The translations under genes and the position numbers were made by a program. From contig CP099851.1 in the NCBI GenBank assembly GCA_030062745.1, positions 6,077,661-6,141,660 of the forward strand: a DNA stretch of 64,000 nt, written 5' to 3'. The DNA comes from Capitulum mitella. Its lineage: Eukaryota; Arthropoda; Thecostraca; Pollicipedomorpha; Pollicipedidae. Positions 47,693-60,440 of the stretch are shown here, piece by piece. The first letter of the stretch is position 1; every line of letters begins with the position of its first letter. Under the pieces are notes generated by a model. It was not told the DNA's origin. It did not search any database and was given only the letters and a program-made list of their open reading frames with translations.

Positions 47693-48515
47693 TATAAAAC
47701 GAATGCTGCGTTTTCAGTGATGATTTTGGAACGTTGAGAGAACGTTTGTGATATCTGATGGACGCTGCCGTGTGCACGACTCATTGGCGACTGGTTGCAG
47801 AGAATACCGATGGCTAACTACCGCCGCATGTCATTTTCGAATGCGCCCGTAAGCCTGCATGTGTCCGGTGCTGTGCCTGGCCCCCTCTGGAGAAAGAGGT
47901 CTTGCACCAGATTTACATCGCTGATGACTTAGAAAAAGGTGTTGTACTTTCGAAGAAAACACTTCAGTCAATCAAGGACATTTGAACATTTACGGATGTG
48001 CCGTATGAAATCGTGGATTGGGTCTCTTCTGGAATAAATTGCTGAGTAGATCCCTTGACAAAATAAGCAAAAATATTTGGAAGCAGAAATGTTAGATGAC
48101 TAAACCAAGTCTGGGAATAATGCCAAAACATGGAAACATACAAACGGCAGGCGGGTTGGTGTTGCTATGCTGACATCGTGTTGCCATGGCGATGTCCCTA
48201 GGGCGGGAGCAAGGCAGGAGATGGCGAGGAATAGTTCGATTTTGGCGTGCGACAGACGCTGACTGTGTTTCCATAGTGAAAACAATGCCGGATTCGAAAA
48301 CAGCTCGACTTCGTGTGGCGGCGCCACACTTTCAATGACTAGTTCAAGGTCGTGGGGACGGTGACACTCTGCGGTCGATTTCATTATCACCAATCTCAAT
48401 TAGGACTTCTCAATTTGCATAGAGAAGCAGCATAAAGATACCGCCAGTCCCAATGAGTGTGACTGGAGAACCCGGGTACAGGGAAGGGTCAAGACCATTC
48501 AACATTCGAAGACTT
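47693..48515. other. intergenic, no gene seen
   Basis: Spacer between the Gly/Tyr-rich gene and a family 1 element. No exon supported. Confidence 0.4.
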
Positions 48516-48519
48516 TTAA

Positions 48520-49731
48520 CCCGCGTACCACCGTCGGTCGGTTACGATCATGCGCTACTGGGGAGGGGGGTGGCAGTTGCCCGCTCCCCTCTGTCACCAA
48601 CGGTTGGTCGCACGATAAAATAAGCACACCGTTGGAAACCTTGTGACGAGTAGAGTTCGAAACTGGTGTCATTTTCAGTTTTAGATAATATGTAAGTAAT
48701 TTACGCCCTATATATGTTTTCTCATAACCGACTGCATGAGACCAAATGGCCTGAACCTCAAGGGCTGTGACTAATAACGCATAGGTAAAGGCACCACCGC
48801 ACAAGTAAAGGTCCGCAAATGCCGATACAGATCTAATTTCCAAGATTTGTTCAATATATCCGCCGAAACGTCGAGTTAAAGACACAGCAATTGTCGCTCC
48901 GGCTGTCGGCGTGCGCCGCAGCTGTACGCAGTAACAAATTGACGGGAGCTAATTTCAGCATTCCTTTATTTTCGCGAAAAAACCCATCCATGTAAATTTT
49001 ATTGATCTCAGTGGTTCTTGTGGTGGTTTTTCATGCCTAAATTTTGGAAAAATTAATTAGTTACCAATCTACACGATTGGCGGAGTTTTATTCGCGAGAG
49101 CCTGTTTATTTCCAAAATATGCTACTTTTTCAAACTTTTTGAGGCTTCTGGTATTACTCACGTCTTTGCAAGCTAGTTCTGCCATTTTCTGCCCATTCTG
49201 AGTAATTCATCGCCGATTTTGACGGTGGTGCATTTTGGCTCGCTATAGTTGTTCGTGACCTGACCTCAGATCAATGGCTGGAAGTCATTGATACTTTGCC
49301 CAAGGACGGTAACTAGATGTCTGCTTCACTCCACACAGAAATGCTCTGAAATATTCCGTCAGTTTCCGAAAAAATGACGACATGTGTTAAAAATGGGCTT
49401 GACCGTACGTCAATGACCCGGAAAAGTCCGAAAAATCTGAGATAGGAGATTTGTTGCATCTATCAGGATCACTAAACCCTGAAAGTATTACTAAGATATC
49501 TTGTTTTGCGAAAAAGTTACAAGGCGCTAAATTTTTTTGGACATAGGTCTGTTTGACCTGACCTAGGTCAGGAACCTGACCTGACCTGACGTCAAAATTT
49601 TGACACAAGGTGTAAAAATGATGAAGTAAAAGGCACACAAAGTTTCGTGACTCTGTGCTTGTTCGTTCTCTCACAATCCCAGAAAAACCTTAGGTGGGGC
49701 GGTCAACTGCCCCCTCGCAGTCGGGGGCGGG
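48520..49731. mobile_element. TTAA-flanked element, family 1, inverted
   Basis: TTAA at 48,516-48,519 and 49,732-49,735. The ends CCCGCGTACC and GGGGGCGGG are inverted-repeat-like. The sequence is the reverse complement of the 36,769 and 57,544 copies. A 128-codon minus-strand frame inside it is not conserved as protein in the other copies. Confidence 0.75.
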
Positions 49732-50039
49732 TTAAGTCCATCACAACGACGGAAAAGAAACTGTCCGGAATCCTATGCGGACCCCCCAGTAATGTCCACA
49801 TGATCTCGATCTCCAGTCAATAAATGAATCTCCAATCATGCCAATTAGCATCAATGACGCACTAAATCTCCATGCACAGTCCAGTGCACGGGTATTCACA
49901 CATAAGCACAATTACTATGATACATATCAACATGATTTTAACTGATGACGGGTTCAGTTTTCTCAGCTGGGAGAGTATATATGCTCAATTTTTCTCTCCG
50001 TACTCCAGCCGTGAGGACAGTGTTTGAGCTGTCACATTG

Positions 50040-50150
50040 CAGTTCGATGATGTTGCTCATCTGAGGAAAGCACGGAAAAGTTGGACCTGCTGGGAATCGA
50101 ACACCCGACCTCTTGTAATCGTGGTAAGCGCTCTGAGGTGGGATCGATGT
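50040..50150 (-). repeat. tRNA-derived SINE-like fragment
   Basis: The minus strand reads gcgcttaccacgattacaag followed by aggtcgggtgttcgattccc. This contains a good polymerase III B box (GTTCGATTC) and the T-arm of a tRNA. An anticodon stem cannot be folded properly and the sequence continues without a CCA-proximal acceptor stem, so it is a tRNA relic or SINE head, not a tRNA gene. Confidence 0.45.
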
Positions 50151-51235
50151 TTAGCCTAATGAGGGAAAACAGGTGCTGAATAGCCAAACATTCCCAAAAG
50201 AGTGCACCAAACGCCGTCTGAAGTCCTTTCTAGCCCAGCGGGAACCCGGGAAGGACCTTCAGGTCTGACCTTGGCATCTGCCATGCCATCATAACGGACG
50301 TCATACTCGTATCTGAACGTTGTAGAAATCCCCTATGACGTGATGAAAGCCCTCCGAACATGTCCAGCGTCAAACGGACCGAACCAGTCTAAAGCATTCT
50401 GGAAGAAAAGGTCGGCACGAGGGGGCTGGACAGCATCGTCCAAGAAGCCGGAGGAAGCAGGGTCAGTGAGAGACTTGAGGAGGTAGACCTAAATATGGTG
50501 CGTGAAATGATTCATCACCTGCGGAATGATTTCCGTGTCATCGGCCACGATGTGGTCAAAGCTGAGATGCAAAAATATCTCTGGCAAAGACAGGTTCCGA
50601 AGTATTTGAACGTGCAATGTCAAGCCGACATCTTCTCGCAATATCGAATAAGTGCTGTATGTCAAATTTTAGGCTGTGTCAAAGTTTTGGAGAAACTCGT
50701 ACTAAAATTAGACGTCAATGCGAGGGAGAAAAAAGGTAGATCATGACAGATCATTCCGGGCCAAGTCAAGTGTTACCATGTTTGAGAGGTAATGGTGAGG
50801 GATGGAATGCATGGCCATGCTTAGTTGCCACAAATACCTGGTCGCATCTGTAGCCTGACATGACAGACGTTTCGAAAATGTTGAAACGTTGGCAGACGTT
50901 TCGACCAGTGGGTTCCCCGGGTGTCGCCAGGTGTCAGTTCGTCGGTCTTATTTCAACAACGTTATATTTCAACAACAACGGTGGGAGGACCCACTGGGCG
51001 AAACGTTGTGTAAACAAAAACACACCAGACGAGGACGAAAGCCCGAAAAATCCCTCCATCCGTAATACAAACACTTTGTCTCGATCACTCCGAAAAAAAT
51101 CATAAATTATACCAAATCTCCTATCAGGGGCTATTTACATGTCACAGTTATGTAACTGCAGAAATCCGTGACGTGAAGCGATGACTGCTTGTGTAAGGCT
51201 TGCGACGTAACTTCAAGAACTGGTATGGTAACTGT
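50151..51235. other. intergenic, no gene seen
   Basis: An 83-codon plus-strand frame at 50,495-50,746 has no recognisable family or splice context. The sequence has repeated cagacgtttcga words at 50,865-50,905. Confidence 0.35.
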
Positions 51236-51401
51236 TTTATTTTAACAACGGTTGCAGGTCGACAGCATGCACTCTGGACCATAACATGAATATGCACAGT
51301 TACAAACCGCATATGATGACATCCTAGCGGAACAGAAATGAAGCAGTGTTCCACTTAGACGACAACCATCTTGGCGAGGTCATTCTTGCTAAGGCTAATG
51401 A

Positions 51402-54381
51402 CTACAGCTGCCTGCTGTCCACCTCGGTCCTGATGACGCCGTATCCGGCCGCCGCGCCGAACACGTTCTCACGGGCTCTCGTTAGTTGCTTTCCGCACAT
51501 CTTCACCCATTGGCCGTGGAATGCAGGGGACCTCCATGAGCTCGTCCAGGAACCCGGTTATCTCTTCCTTGGTGGGGGAGCAAATCAACAGCAGTTCTTA
51601 ACCCTATTCCCGGCAGGAGAGGGGCTGGATCCGCCCCCCCCCCCTCGGGCTTTTCGCTTGCCAATTCCAGGGTTTTTGACGCAGCTTCACGAAACTTAGT
51701 GACTTTTCTAGCTACTCTTTCTATGTATTGCAAAAAAAAAACCAATTCTATTCTGTTCAAGGGTGGAGCTAGGCAACGTTTTTGAGAGGCACCTCAGGCC
51801 GTTTCTGGCCCTCTTCGGGGTTAAAGGAAAATGCCTGTCAAAAATAGCGTTTTTAAGACAGAACTTAAAACTTTATGTGGATGTAAAGGTGAACAGTTGG
51901 ACAACACACAAATACGATTTTTCCCGCCTGAGGTCACTTCACAAGGCTAGGTCAATGGAAAAACTCAAAATTTGGTTTCATAGTAATGATTTTGGAGCTG
52001 TTTTTGTTTAGAGGCAAACCCAGAATATATATGCCGTAAAATGGTGCCCTCTACTTGTGTACCAAATTTCAGCTTGATATCAAATCGGGTAACGGAGCTA
52101 TGACCTAAGCTATCAGTGCACGTACCCTTTATTGCAATAGCCATAAAATGCAGTTGTAGAAATGGTGAACTCGAATGATTGGAAACGTTTTGGAATAATA
52201 AACTTCAGATCGCTCGTATATCACCTAATATCGCCGTTGGTAACGCATGGCCGGGAGAGGAGAGACGGTCCAAAAATGCCATCTCATTTTTTCGTTTTGA
52301 CGACGCACTAGATATCAGTTTAGTGTGAGAAAATAGATTATCCGCAACAAACATGAGGTCGGAGGCGGGGAGGGATTTCGCCCCCTCCACTGGATTCCAG
52401 CAGGAGATTTCCAGCGTGAAGCCCTTTCAGAACGAAGTCTCATTTCAGGGACGTCTCAGCAAGAACATTCTACACTGTTGCTATTCAGAAGAATGATCAA
52501 TATTTTACTCCATACCAAATATATATTTACTTTGCATCAAACAAAACGTTTTTGTCGAACTTAACCACCTTCTCCCCTCGGTACTCGGTCAGCAGAAATA
52601 ATTTGGCAGTGTCCCCTTCCTCTTTATGAAACGTTCCTACGCCTCTGCGGTGATACCATATACTGCTACTGTATGGGTATCTCACGACAGTACTACACGG
52701 TCGCCCGTTTCGTTCGTTTCGTTGAAATGATATGTATGCAAAGTCATGCATATTATGCACCATTGGTAATCTGCGCGAACGGTTCAGACCTAAACAAGTT
52801 AAGCAGAAGTTGCAGTTATGCAAAGCCATCCAATGGAAAACATCTGTGACATGAGTGGATCCATGCTAGTGACACCATTGTGCTAAAAGTTACGTTCCGA
52901 TTGGTCATCCCGGGCTCATCGGATCGGGGACGGATGACTGACCTACCATTTGCCCTTTTCTGCTTGAATTATCTTGACGCCACTCGAAATGTCTGACATG
53001 GGTAGGGTATGCACATCCGTGTTTTCCAACATTCTCAGCACTAATGTTTACGCTTGTTTAACCCTCGCCGGACGGGAGGGATTTCCACTCACACCGCTGA
53101 CCAGGGGGAGGGGGATAGGCACCTTCCTCACCATTCGCCCCTAATTGAGCTAGCGCCTCGGGACAAGAAGAAATCGATAGCCGTATGCCCAAGGAATCCA
53201 ATGGTAACCGTGTCAACTCCATCAGGTCAGCCAGTGATCTCCTAGGCCAGGTCAGACTTTATGTTTGGGAGCTACAAATTGATTTTCCCCAGTTAAACAC
53301 GACGCATTTGGGGGTCAATTAGGCCTAATATCGTCCCCCCCCAAAAAAATTGCGTAGGAGTATTCCAAGGCCAGAAAAGGTCATCTAAGATCATTGACCT
53401 TGTTTGGCTTTTAAAGGTGATTGGGCTATCTAAAATGACCTGCTCTCATTTGGACTATCATTCTAAACCGATTCCATGCCCGTCATCTGCCGTTTATGCA
53501 TGTCTATTAAAAAGTAAAAAATTGGAAAAAAAGTTTAAAAAAGTGTTTAAAAAAAAAAGAAATTGTCTCCCATTGGGGGATGATAAAAATTTGGGCCCCA
53601 CCCACCCAAGAGATACAAAGTTCCGGCCTTGGTACTGTGTGTGTTTATATGCCGCAATATATTCGGGCGAGTTAAGTGCTGCCGTGTAAACAAACGCAGG
53701 ATATATCCGTTTAACCTCGTGTCATTACCATTAATCTGCCCTGGCAATGACATTCGCCATATAATTATCATAAAAGCTTCTTGTGTACACAATATGAACA
53801 GTTCATTGGCGTGTAAGTTATTTCCATCGCTATTGCTCAGAAATCGCTCATCCGTCATTGCTCGAATTGAATTTTCAAATCCAGTTAGGTGAAAAACCAT
53901 GTCTGGAAAGCACTGCAGCTCGGACACGGCCTGGTCAGTCTCCACGACGCCCTCACAGCCCTCCGGCAGAACATGTCACGTGATCAAGACGCGCTACCTC
54001 CTCATAGCCTCTACCCAGTGCCCCATTCACAGCACAAGTGATCTTATCAGTTTGAGAGCCGAGAGAGTTAGCGCAGTGGCGGAACTGAGAAACCTGCCTA
54101 ACGTCCTCACCCTACCTAGCGTAAATATGGTTTGTCGTGTTTTTCGGCCTAAAATTAAAATATGAAACACAGGATTAAAGTTCTTACGGGTGCTCCTACG
54201 TCGCGGCAAATAGCCGCTCAAATTGCATTACATTAGCACCATAAACACCGGGCCTATGGCCGTTTAACCACGAGAACCCTAATACCTACCGTTACTTTTG
54301 TGGAGGTCTGTACGTACAAAGCCTCAGCCTGGAGCGCGGTTGCGTTGAGCTTGATTCCAGGCTCTCTCGCCGCTGCACAGC
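51402..54381 (-). CDS. unrecognised Cys-containing protein, three 3' exons, frameshifted
   Basis: Minus-strand exons 54,296-54,381, 53,898-53,960 and 51,402-51,567. The first reads GIKLNATALQAEALYVQTST, the second GCEGVVETDQAVSELQCFPD and the third EEITGFLDELMEVP. After dropping one base in a G run (plus strand 51,526-51,529) the third continues FHGQWVKMCGKQLTRAREN and then VFGAAAGYGVIRTEV to a TAG at 51,402. All inner junctions are phase 0 with AG/GT ends, and AATAAA lies about 160 bases past the stop (minus strand, near 51,236). Predicted to be helical, with paired Cys and one N-glycosylation site, so probably secreted. The 5' exons, including any signal peptide, were not found. No family was recognised. 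Without the base removal the third exon stops early. Confidence 0.55.
51602..52200. mobile_element. truncated inverted family 2 element
   Basis: Begins after TTAA at 51,598-51,601 with CCCTATTCCCGGCAGG, the exact reverse complement of the 59,990 end. It runs through family 2 sequence and fades near 52,200. It sits in the intron just 35 bp before the acceptor of the last exon of the neighbouring gene. Confidence 0.7.
53062..53620. mobile_element. family 3 element, inverted, one end clear
   Basis: TTAA at 53,058-53,061 followed by CCCTCGCCGGACGGGAGGG. It matches the reverse complement of 604-1,304. The far end is eroded around 53,570-53,620. Confidence 0.55.
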
Positions 54382-54935
54382 CTGTCAATACATGGAGGCT
54401 GAAGGCCGAGATTTTTGCTGGGGTGCAAAATAAGAGTGGGTCAAATCCGAAGAGAAAAAATAGATTAGGTCAGGTTATCATGGGACGTCGTAAATGCAAC
54501 CCCACTGAAAACCAAAAAGTTTACACCATTGCTGCCTTCCACATAACAGGGGAAAAATCATACGCCATTCCGATTTTAAGCACGTACTAGTAAACGACTT
54601 CGTGAGTCATTTTGAAGCCGCCCTACTCATATAATGAAATGCTCCGGGCGACTGAAGCGTTATCACGAAGGAGTATGGCGTCCATCCAGAGCGACCTCGC
54701 GCTCCTTCAGCGCGGTTTTGGCGCCCGTTCAACATTGTTTTGCCGCCCCTAAACAATCCGCTCCCTCCCCTAGCAAAATCCTGGATCGGTCCCTACCTCT
54801 GTGGCCTTCAGATCCGAACAGGCAATCTCTACCGCTTGCATTACCTCCAGGATGTCCGCGATGTTCATAATGCACCAATAGTTCAAACTAGGCCTTGTTC
54901 ATTGTTATTATTTTTACTCATGGCATGAGTTTTTC
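54382..54935. other. upstream or intron of the 51-54 kb gene
   Basis: No further exon could be assigned. A GC-richer patch at 54,650-54,730 has no splice support. Confidence 0.3.
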
Positions 54936-55160
54936 AGATGCAGACATTTTCAGACGCAGTCACCGACAGGCGCAAACACATGAACTTTAGGCGCGGTCAA
55001 CGTCGAACACAGTTACCGTCAGGCTCAGATATTCATCATCAGACGCAGACAATCATCGTCAGGCGCAGACATTCGTCGTCAGGAGCAGACAGTTGCCGTC
55101 GGGCTCAGGCAGTCACCATCAGGCGCAGGCACAGTCACCGTCAGGCGCAGACGATGGCCG
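54936..55160. repeat. 20-bp minisatellite
   Basis: Imperfect tandem units of cgtcaggcgcagacattcgt type, best between 55,017 and 55,157, about eight clear units. Confidence 0.8.
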
Positions 55161-57539
55161 CAAGGTTCAGAGTCGCCCACAATGCTCATCTGCGATCTTT
55201 GGTCGCCGTATGAACGGGGAAAATGATCTTTGATTAATATTTGTTTATGCTGCATCACTCAGTTCTCTAAATGTTTCCCAGTATTCTCCGTAGACACGTC
55301 CATTTTCTGTCACAAGCGCTCAGCTTCTTGTTTTTTTTTTATTGCTTTTCCTTTGGTATACATATCAACTTTCGAATTTAACAGCAGTACATCAATTGGT
55401 AAATGCACTTTGCTGGAAATCATGTTATTCCTGATTATGATATAACTGATAAGATATAAGATAAGATATCCCTATAACCCAACATTATTTCCGATTTTGT
55501 AAAAACACCATTGTATTTAATTATGTTTCCCTGCATAAGTACGCATGTTCAAGTTGACGCTGTGCTGGTTCACATCTGAACATATCCAAAATCTATGAAT
55601 GATCGTGTCAATTCCTTTTTTGCACCGTTCACAAATGCACGAAACTGATAAATCAATATCGTATCATAAAATGTTTGTTGCTATTATCCTCTAGTATTTT
55701 ATATTGAGTGCGTAACAATATGTAAAAATAGTTGTTTCTTTACGTAAACTGTATGTCTGCCCCCATTCCATGTCGCTAACCCACTATTCCAAACGGCTTC
55801 CCGTTTGTGGGATATTTGTTAGCATTTTCCTAAAAAGTGGTATCATATAGACTTTTGTCCCCTTTTCCGGAACTTACATCTAGTTGAATGTTAGGATGTA
55901 TAACTGGATTTATTTCTTCCAATTTCCGGCTTCTTTTCCCTTCGCTAGGTAGGCACTGAATAAATCACTGGTAGTGCAGTAATGCGCCACTGACTCCAAA
56001 AGTATTTTTTACTTATCAAACGTCATTCATTCACTGTTGTCTTCCAGCAAGTCGAAAATATATCGGATGCCTTTCTTTTTCCACAAGCAAACTTCATTGG
56101 TTTTGAACTTAGGTTTGAAAACCAGATGATGTATCTACAGGTTTCCTATATCCAGTATTGCCACGACGTGTCTGCCCAACTACACCAATCCATATATCAC
56201 TTCTACCCGAAAGGGTTTGTAATAGTCTCGGCTAAGATGCGTAACGATATGGAATTTCTTTCCCACACACACACTGGTGTGGGGCTATGTGTAATTCAAA
56301 CGGTTTATGCCAATGGCGATTATGCATAATTTCCCTTTTAACCCAACTTTCAGTGAACTTATGAAACCATCAATATTTCTCATGGAGAGAGCATCCTTCG
56401 TATTTGGAGGACATGAATTGCTGCCTTTTACTGTATCTACCTTGCGACTCCGTATAAATTCGAAGAAAATGCTTTTTAATTCTGGTGGACGTGTTAAGTC
56501 GTGAAAATGTGTGTTAATAGTAATCGCAACAGGCATTTTATTACAATCACTGTTCCTTCAGTTCCTTGGTATCGCTTTTTCCAGTCCGTAATTATTCGTT
56601 GTATTCTGTGTATTTTGCTTTCAAACTTATCTTCCAACGTTTCCGTGTCATTATTTGCAATGGAAGTGCCTAACGCCTTCAACTTTTTTCCCCCTTCATT
56701 TTCATTTGAAGACAAATTGGCCCTTTGCCGTTCAAACCAGGTCTTCGACTTTGCCTGACCTTTGAAGTGTCACAAGAGCTCATAAGACCTTGAAGAACTA
56801 CTCATGTCTGGTTGTTCAATGTCTTCTAGGAATTGAAAAAAAAATCCGGTGACCTCTGGTGACCTTAATATTGACTTTATTTGGAACGAAACCTAGGTGC
56901 TTTCTTCTAGCTTTGCTTAGGGTTTTCCACTGCTGGATTTAACGTTTCTGTGGGACTTATAGTTCGCTATGTTTTTCCTTTTCTTTAGGGCGGGGGGGGG
57001 GGCGGGTTTCTTGAACCTCGGCCCGGCGAAACCTGTCGAAAATAAGCCCAAGAGAACATTTTTGGTTCTCCTGTCTTGACCACGAATTCTAAAACCTTTG
57101 TATACCAGAAATGCAGGGTGAATGGGGAGGGGGGGGAGGAGGGCTCGATTTAGGCTAGGAAACAGCCAAGGCTCGATTGGTTGGTTATATATTCGTTGGT
57201 CGGAAATACTCGTGGCTTCGGAGGCGCGGGAACTCCTCCACAATTAGGAAAGCGGGGGGGGAAGCATTTTGGGTCAATTTGTTCCCGTCAAAGCCCGTAG
57301 GGTCAATGTTAGATTTCGAAAATTTTGGGGAAGCTGCCCTTCTCCCCGCTTCCCACGTCCTTGCGTGGCATTTTCTGGACTTCTGAGCTTTTGCTCATCT
57401 CCTTTGTTTCAGAAGGACAAAGATCGTCATTTCATCGTTCTCTTTTATGTAATCAGATATATTGCAATAGGCACAAGAAAAATGCCTATACAAAGACATT
57501 GGACATTGCCAAGAAATCGCAATGGTAATCATACCAAGC
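55161..57539. other. intergenic, no gene seen
   Basis: AT-rich. Frames of up to about 110 codons have no family features. G-rich runs occur at 56,990-57,003 and 57,125-57,140. Confidence 0.4.
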
Positions 57540-57543
57540 TTAA

Positions 57544-58773
57544 CCCGCCCCCGACTGGGTGGGGAGGAAGGGGGCGGTTGACTCAGAGGTTTTTGCGCCC
57601 TCAGAGGTTTTTCTTGCATTGCGAGAGAACGAACAAACACAGCGCCACAAAACTTCGTGCACCTTTTGCTTCATCATTTTTACACCTTGTGGCAAAGTTT
57701 TGATCTCAGGTCAAGTCAGGCGTCTGACCTAGGTCAGGGCAAACGGACCTATGTCCAAAAAAGTTTAGCGCCCTGTAACTTTTTCGTAAAACAAGAAATC
57801 ACAATAATGCTTTGAGGGATTAGAGATCTGATACATCCAAAAAATCTGACATCGATGATTTTTCGGAATTTTCTGCGTCATTGACCTAAAGTCAAACCCA
57901 TTTTTAAGACGTGTCGTCGTTTTTTTCGGAAATTGGTGGAATTTTTATAACAATTTTAATGTGGAGTGAAGCAGACATCTACCTACCGTCATTGGGCAAA
58001 GTATCAAAGACTACCAACCATTGACCTGGGGCCAGGTCACGGATAACTGTTGTGAGCCAAAATGTTCCGCCGTCAAAATCGGCGATGAATTACTCAGAAT
58101 GGTTAGAAAATGACAGCACTGGCTTGCACTGCTGAAAGCAATACCAAGAAACTCAAAAAGTTTGAAAAAATTGCATGTTTTGGAAATAAACAGGCTATCG
58201 CCAATAAAACTTGGTTAATTGTGTAGATTGGTAACTAATGAATTTTTCCAAAATTTAAGCGTCAGAAACCATCACAAGAACCATTAAGATCAATCAAATT
58301 TACGTGGATAGGCTTGTGTCGTTAAAATAAAGGAACGGTAAAATTATTTCCGGTTAATTTCTTACTGCGTACGACTGCGGCGCCCGCCGGCAACCGGCGT
58401 GAAAACTGCCATGTCTTTAACTCAACGTTTCGGCGTATATATTGAACAAATCTGAGAAATTAAACGTGTATCGGCATATGCGGACCTTTACCTATCCGCT
58501 GGTGTCTTTACCTGTGCGTTATTAGTCACAGCCGAAATTCAGGCCGTTTCTCGGTCTCATGCATTCGGCTATGAGAAAACATATACGGGACGTAAATTGC
58601 TTACATATTATCCAAAAGTAAAAATGAGGCCATTTTCGAGCTTTACTTGTCACAAGCTTTCCAACGGTGTGCTTATTTTTATCGTGCGACCAGCTGTTCG
58701 TGAGTTAGAGGGGGGCGGTCAACCGCTCCCCTCAGTCGGGTGTGATCGTCGCCGATCCACGGTCGTGCGCGGA
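57544..58773. mobile_element. TTAA-flanked element, family 1
   Basis: TTAA at 57,540-57,543 and 58,774-58,777. The ends are CCCGCCCCCGAC and, in reverse complement, TCCGCGCACGACC. The AT-rich body lacks a coding frame. Two other copies are present in the window. Confidence 0.8.
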
Positions 58774-58777
58774 TTAA

Positions 58778-59990
58778 CCCTATTCCCGGAGGGCTAGACG
58801 GTATGGCCGATTCCCGGCAGGGGGGGGGGGCGGATTCGGCCCCCCCCCCTGTGATCTCGAGAACTACTTATCTGATTTCATCGCAACAAACGGCAATCGA
58901 TTTGCCGTGACGTGAACTACATTTTTATAAAAAAAAAAATTCGAAATTTTGAAATTTGTGGATACAGGGGGACAAAAATGTCAAAATCGGGGGTACTTTT
59001 TGACTTCTTATAACTCCGTTGTTTATGGACCGATTTCAATGAAACTGGCATGAATCGAGAGATTATGGATAGGGCTTTTACCATGGGTATGCAAATTTGA
59101 AATTTTGAGAAAATTCATGGGCGTTCACAGGGTTTTAAAAATAGGGGGATTGGTTTCCTAATAACTGAATGAACAAAAGAGGCCAAAACACTTTTTTAGC
59201 TTCTGCTAGTCATGTTATGCTAAAGAAGTACAAACCGCATTACAATGTTTGTATAATGTTAGCATAGGCGGTGCCAGGGACATAAAAAAGGGGGAACTGT
59301 CATGGTCACACGTTCTTCAGATCAACTTGTGACCTTTGACCTTAAATGGCCTCCAGTGACCTTGGGGTCACCTGGAATAATGTCGTGCGCATTCAAGATT
59401 ATCTGTAAACGTTTTTAATCGGTTGAATTCACTCTGTTCCAAAAAAATCATTTATTGGCTTTTGCGATATAGGGTACGCGCAATGACATTTTAGGTCATA
59501 GCTCCGTGACCCGACCTGATATCAAACTGAAACTTGGTACACAAGTAGAGGGCACCCTTTTACGTCATATTTGTTCCGAATTTGGCATTTGAAAAAACGG
59601 CGCCGACATTATTGCGAAAAAACAAATTTTGACTTTTGACCTTGACCTGACCTTGTAAAGTGACTTCAGATAAATAAAATTACATATGCACATTGCCCAA
59701 CTATTTAGCTATACATTCATATAAAGTTTTAAGTTTTATCTTAAAAACTCTGCTTTTGGCAGACATTTTCCTGTTACCCTCAACATGGCCAAAAATGGCA
59801 TGAGGTGCCTCCCAAAAACGTTGCCTGGCTCCGCCCCTGAGCGAAATAGAATTTCGAAATTTTGTCACGGCGCGTAGAAGGAATAGCTAGGGAACATCAC
59901 CAAGTTTCGTGAAGCTGCGTTAAAAAGCCTGGAATCGGCAAGCAAAAAACCCGAGGGGGGCGGATTCCGCCCCCCCTGCCGGGAATAGGG
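58778..59990. mobile_element. TTAA-flanked element, family 2, intact ends
   Basis: TTAA at 58,774-58,777 and 59,991-59,994. The ends CCCTATTCCCGG and CCGGGAATAGGG are perfect 12-bp inverted repeats. This is the best-preserved copy. It contains no transposase, so it would depend on one supplied elsewhere. Confidence 0.85.
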
Positions 59991-59994
59991 TTAA

Positions 59995-60440
59995 ACTAGG
60001 GTTTTATTTTCTAGTCATTAACTGTTCATCAGCATAAATGTGGATGTGTCGCAGACTCAGACATTGAACTTTGAGAAAAAGACAAAAACTGACCACAGTT
60101 CTTTTGATTGTGTCGCTGACAGGAATCACGCGAAACAAAGAAATTCATGAATACGGAGTTTTGACATTACGCAGTACGTTGCCAACGCCGTGTGCACGGG
60201 GTGCAAAGAATGACAATTCATCAAGGAAGTTGACAATTATCTTATATATATATAGCCTTGGTTTTGGGGCTCATTATTGTTTTGCAACGGTCGATCGAAG
60301 ACTCCGGTTGTGAAAATAGCAAAAGGATCAAACAGGTTGCATACATAAAGTGGCCGACATATGCATGGGATCACCTCTGGCCTTTGTCCCGTCGTTTTCA
60401 CAGTTTGGATCTGCTAGAGCATTCACAGCGATGACGGCTG
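59995..60440. other. probable 3' UTR of the insulin-like gene
   Basis: AT-rich, with TTTATT near 60,004 (AATAAA on the minus strand) about 430 bases past the insulin-like stop. No other gene. Confidence 0.35.

Noticed and set aside
47337-47777. 146-codon minus-strand Ala/Ile/Val-rich frame
   Set aside because: Antisense of the Gly/Tyr repeat, whose plus-strand version has a signal-peptide exon and poly(A) signal.
48499-48885. 128-codon minus-strand frame
   Set aside because: Lies in a family 1 element and is not conserved as protein in the other two copies.
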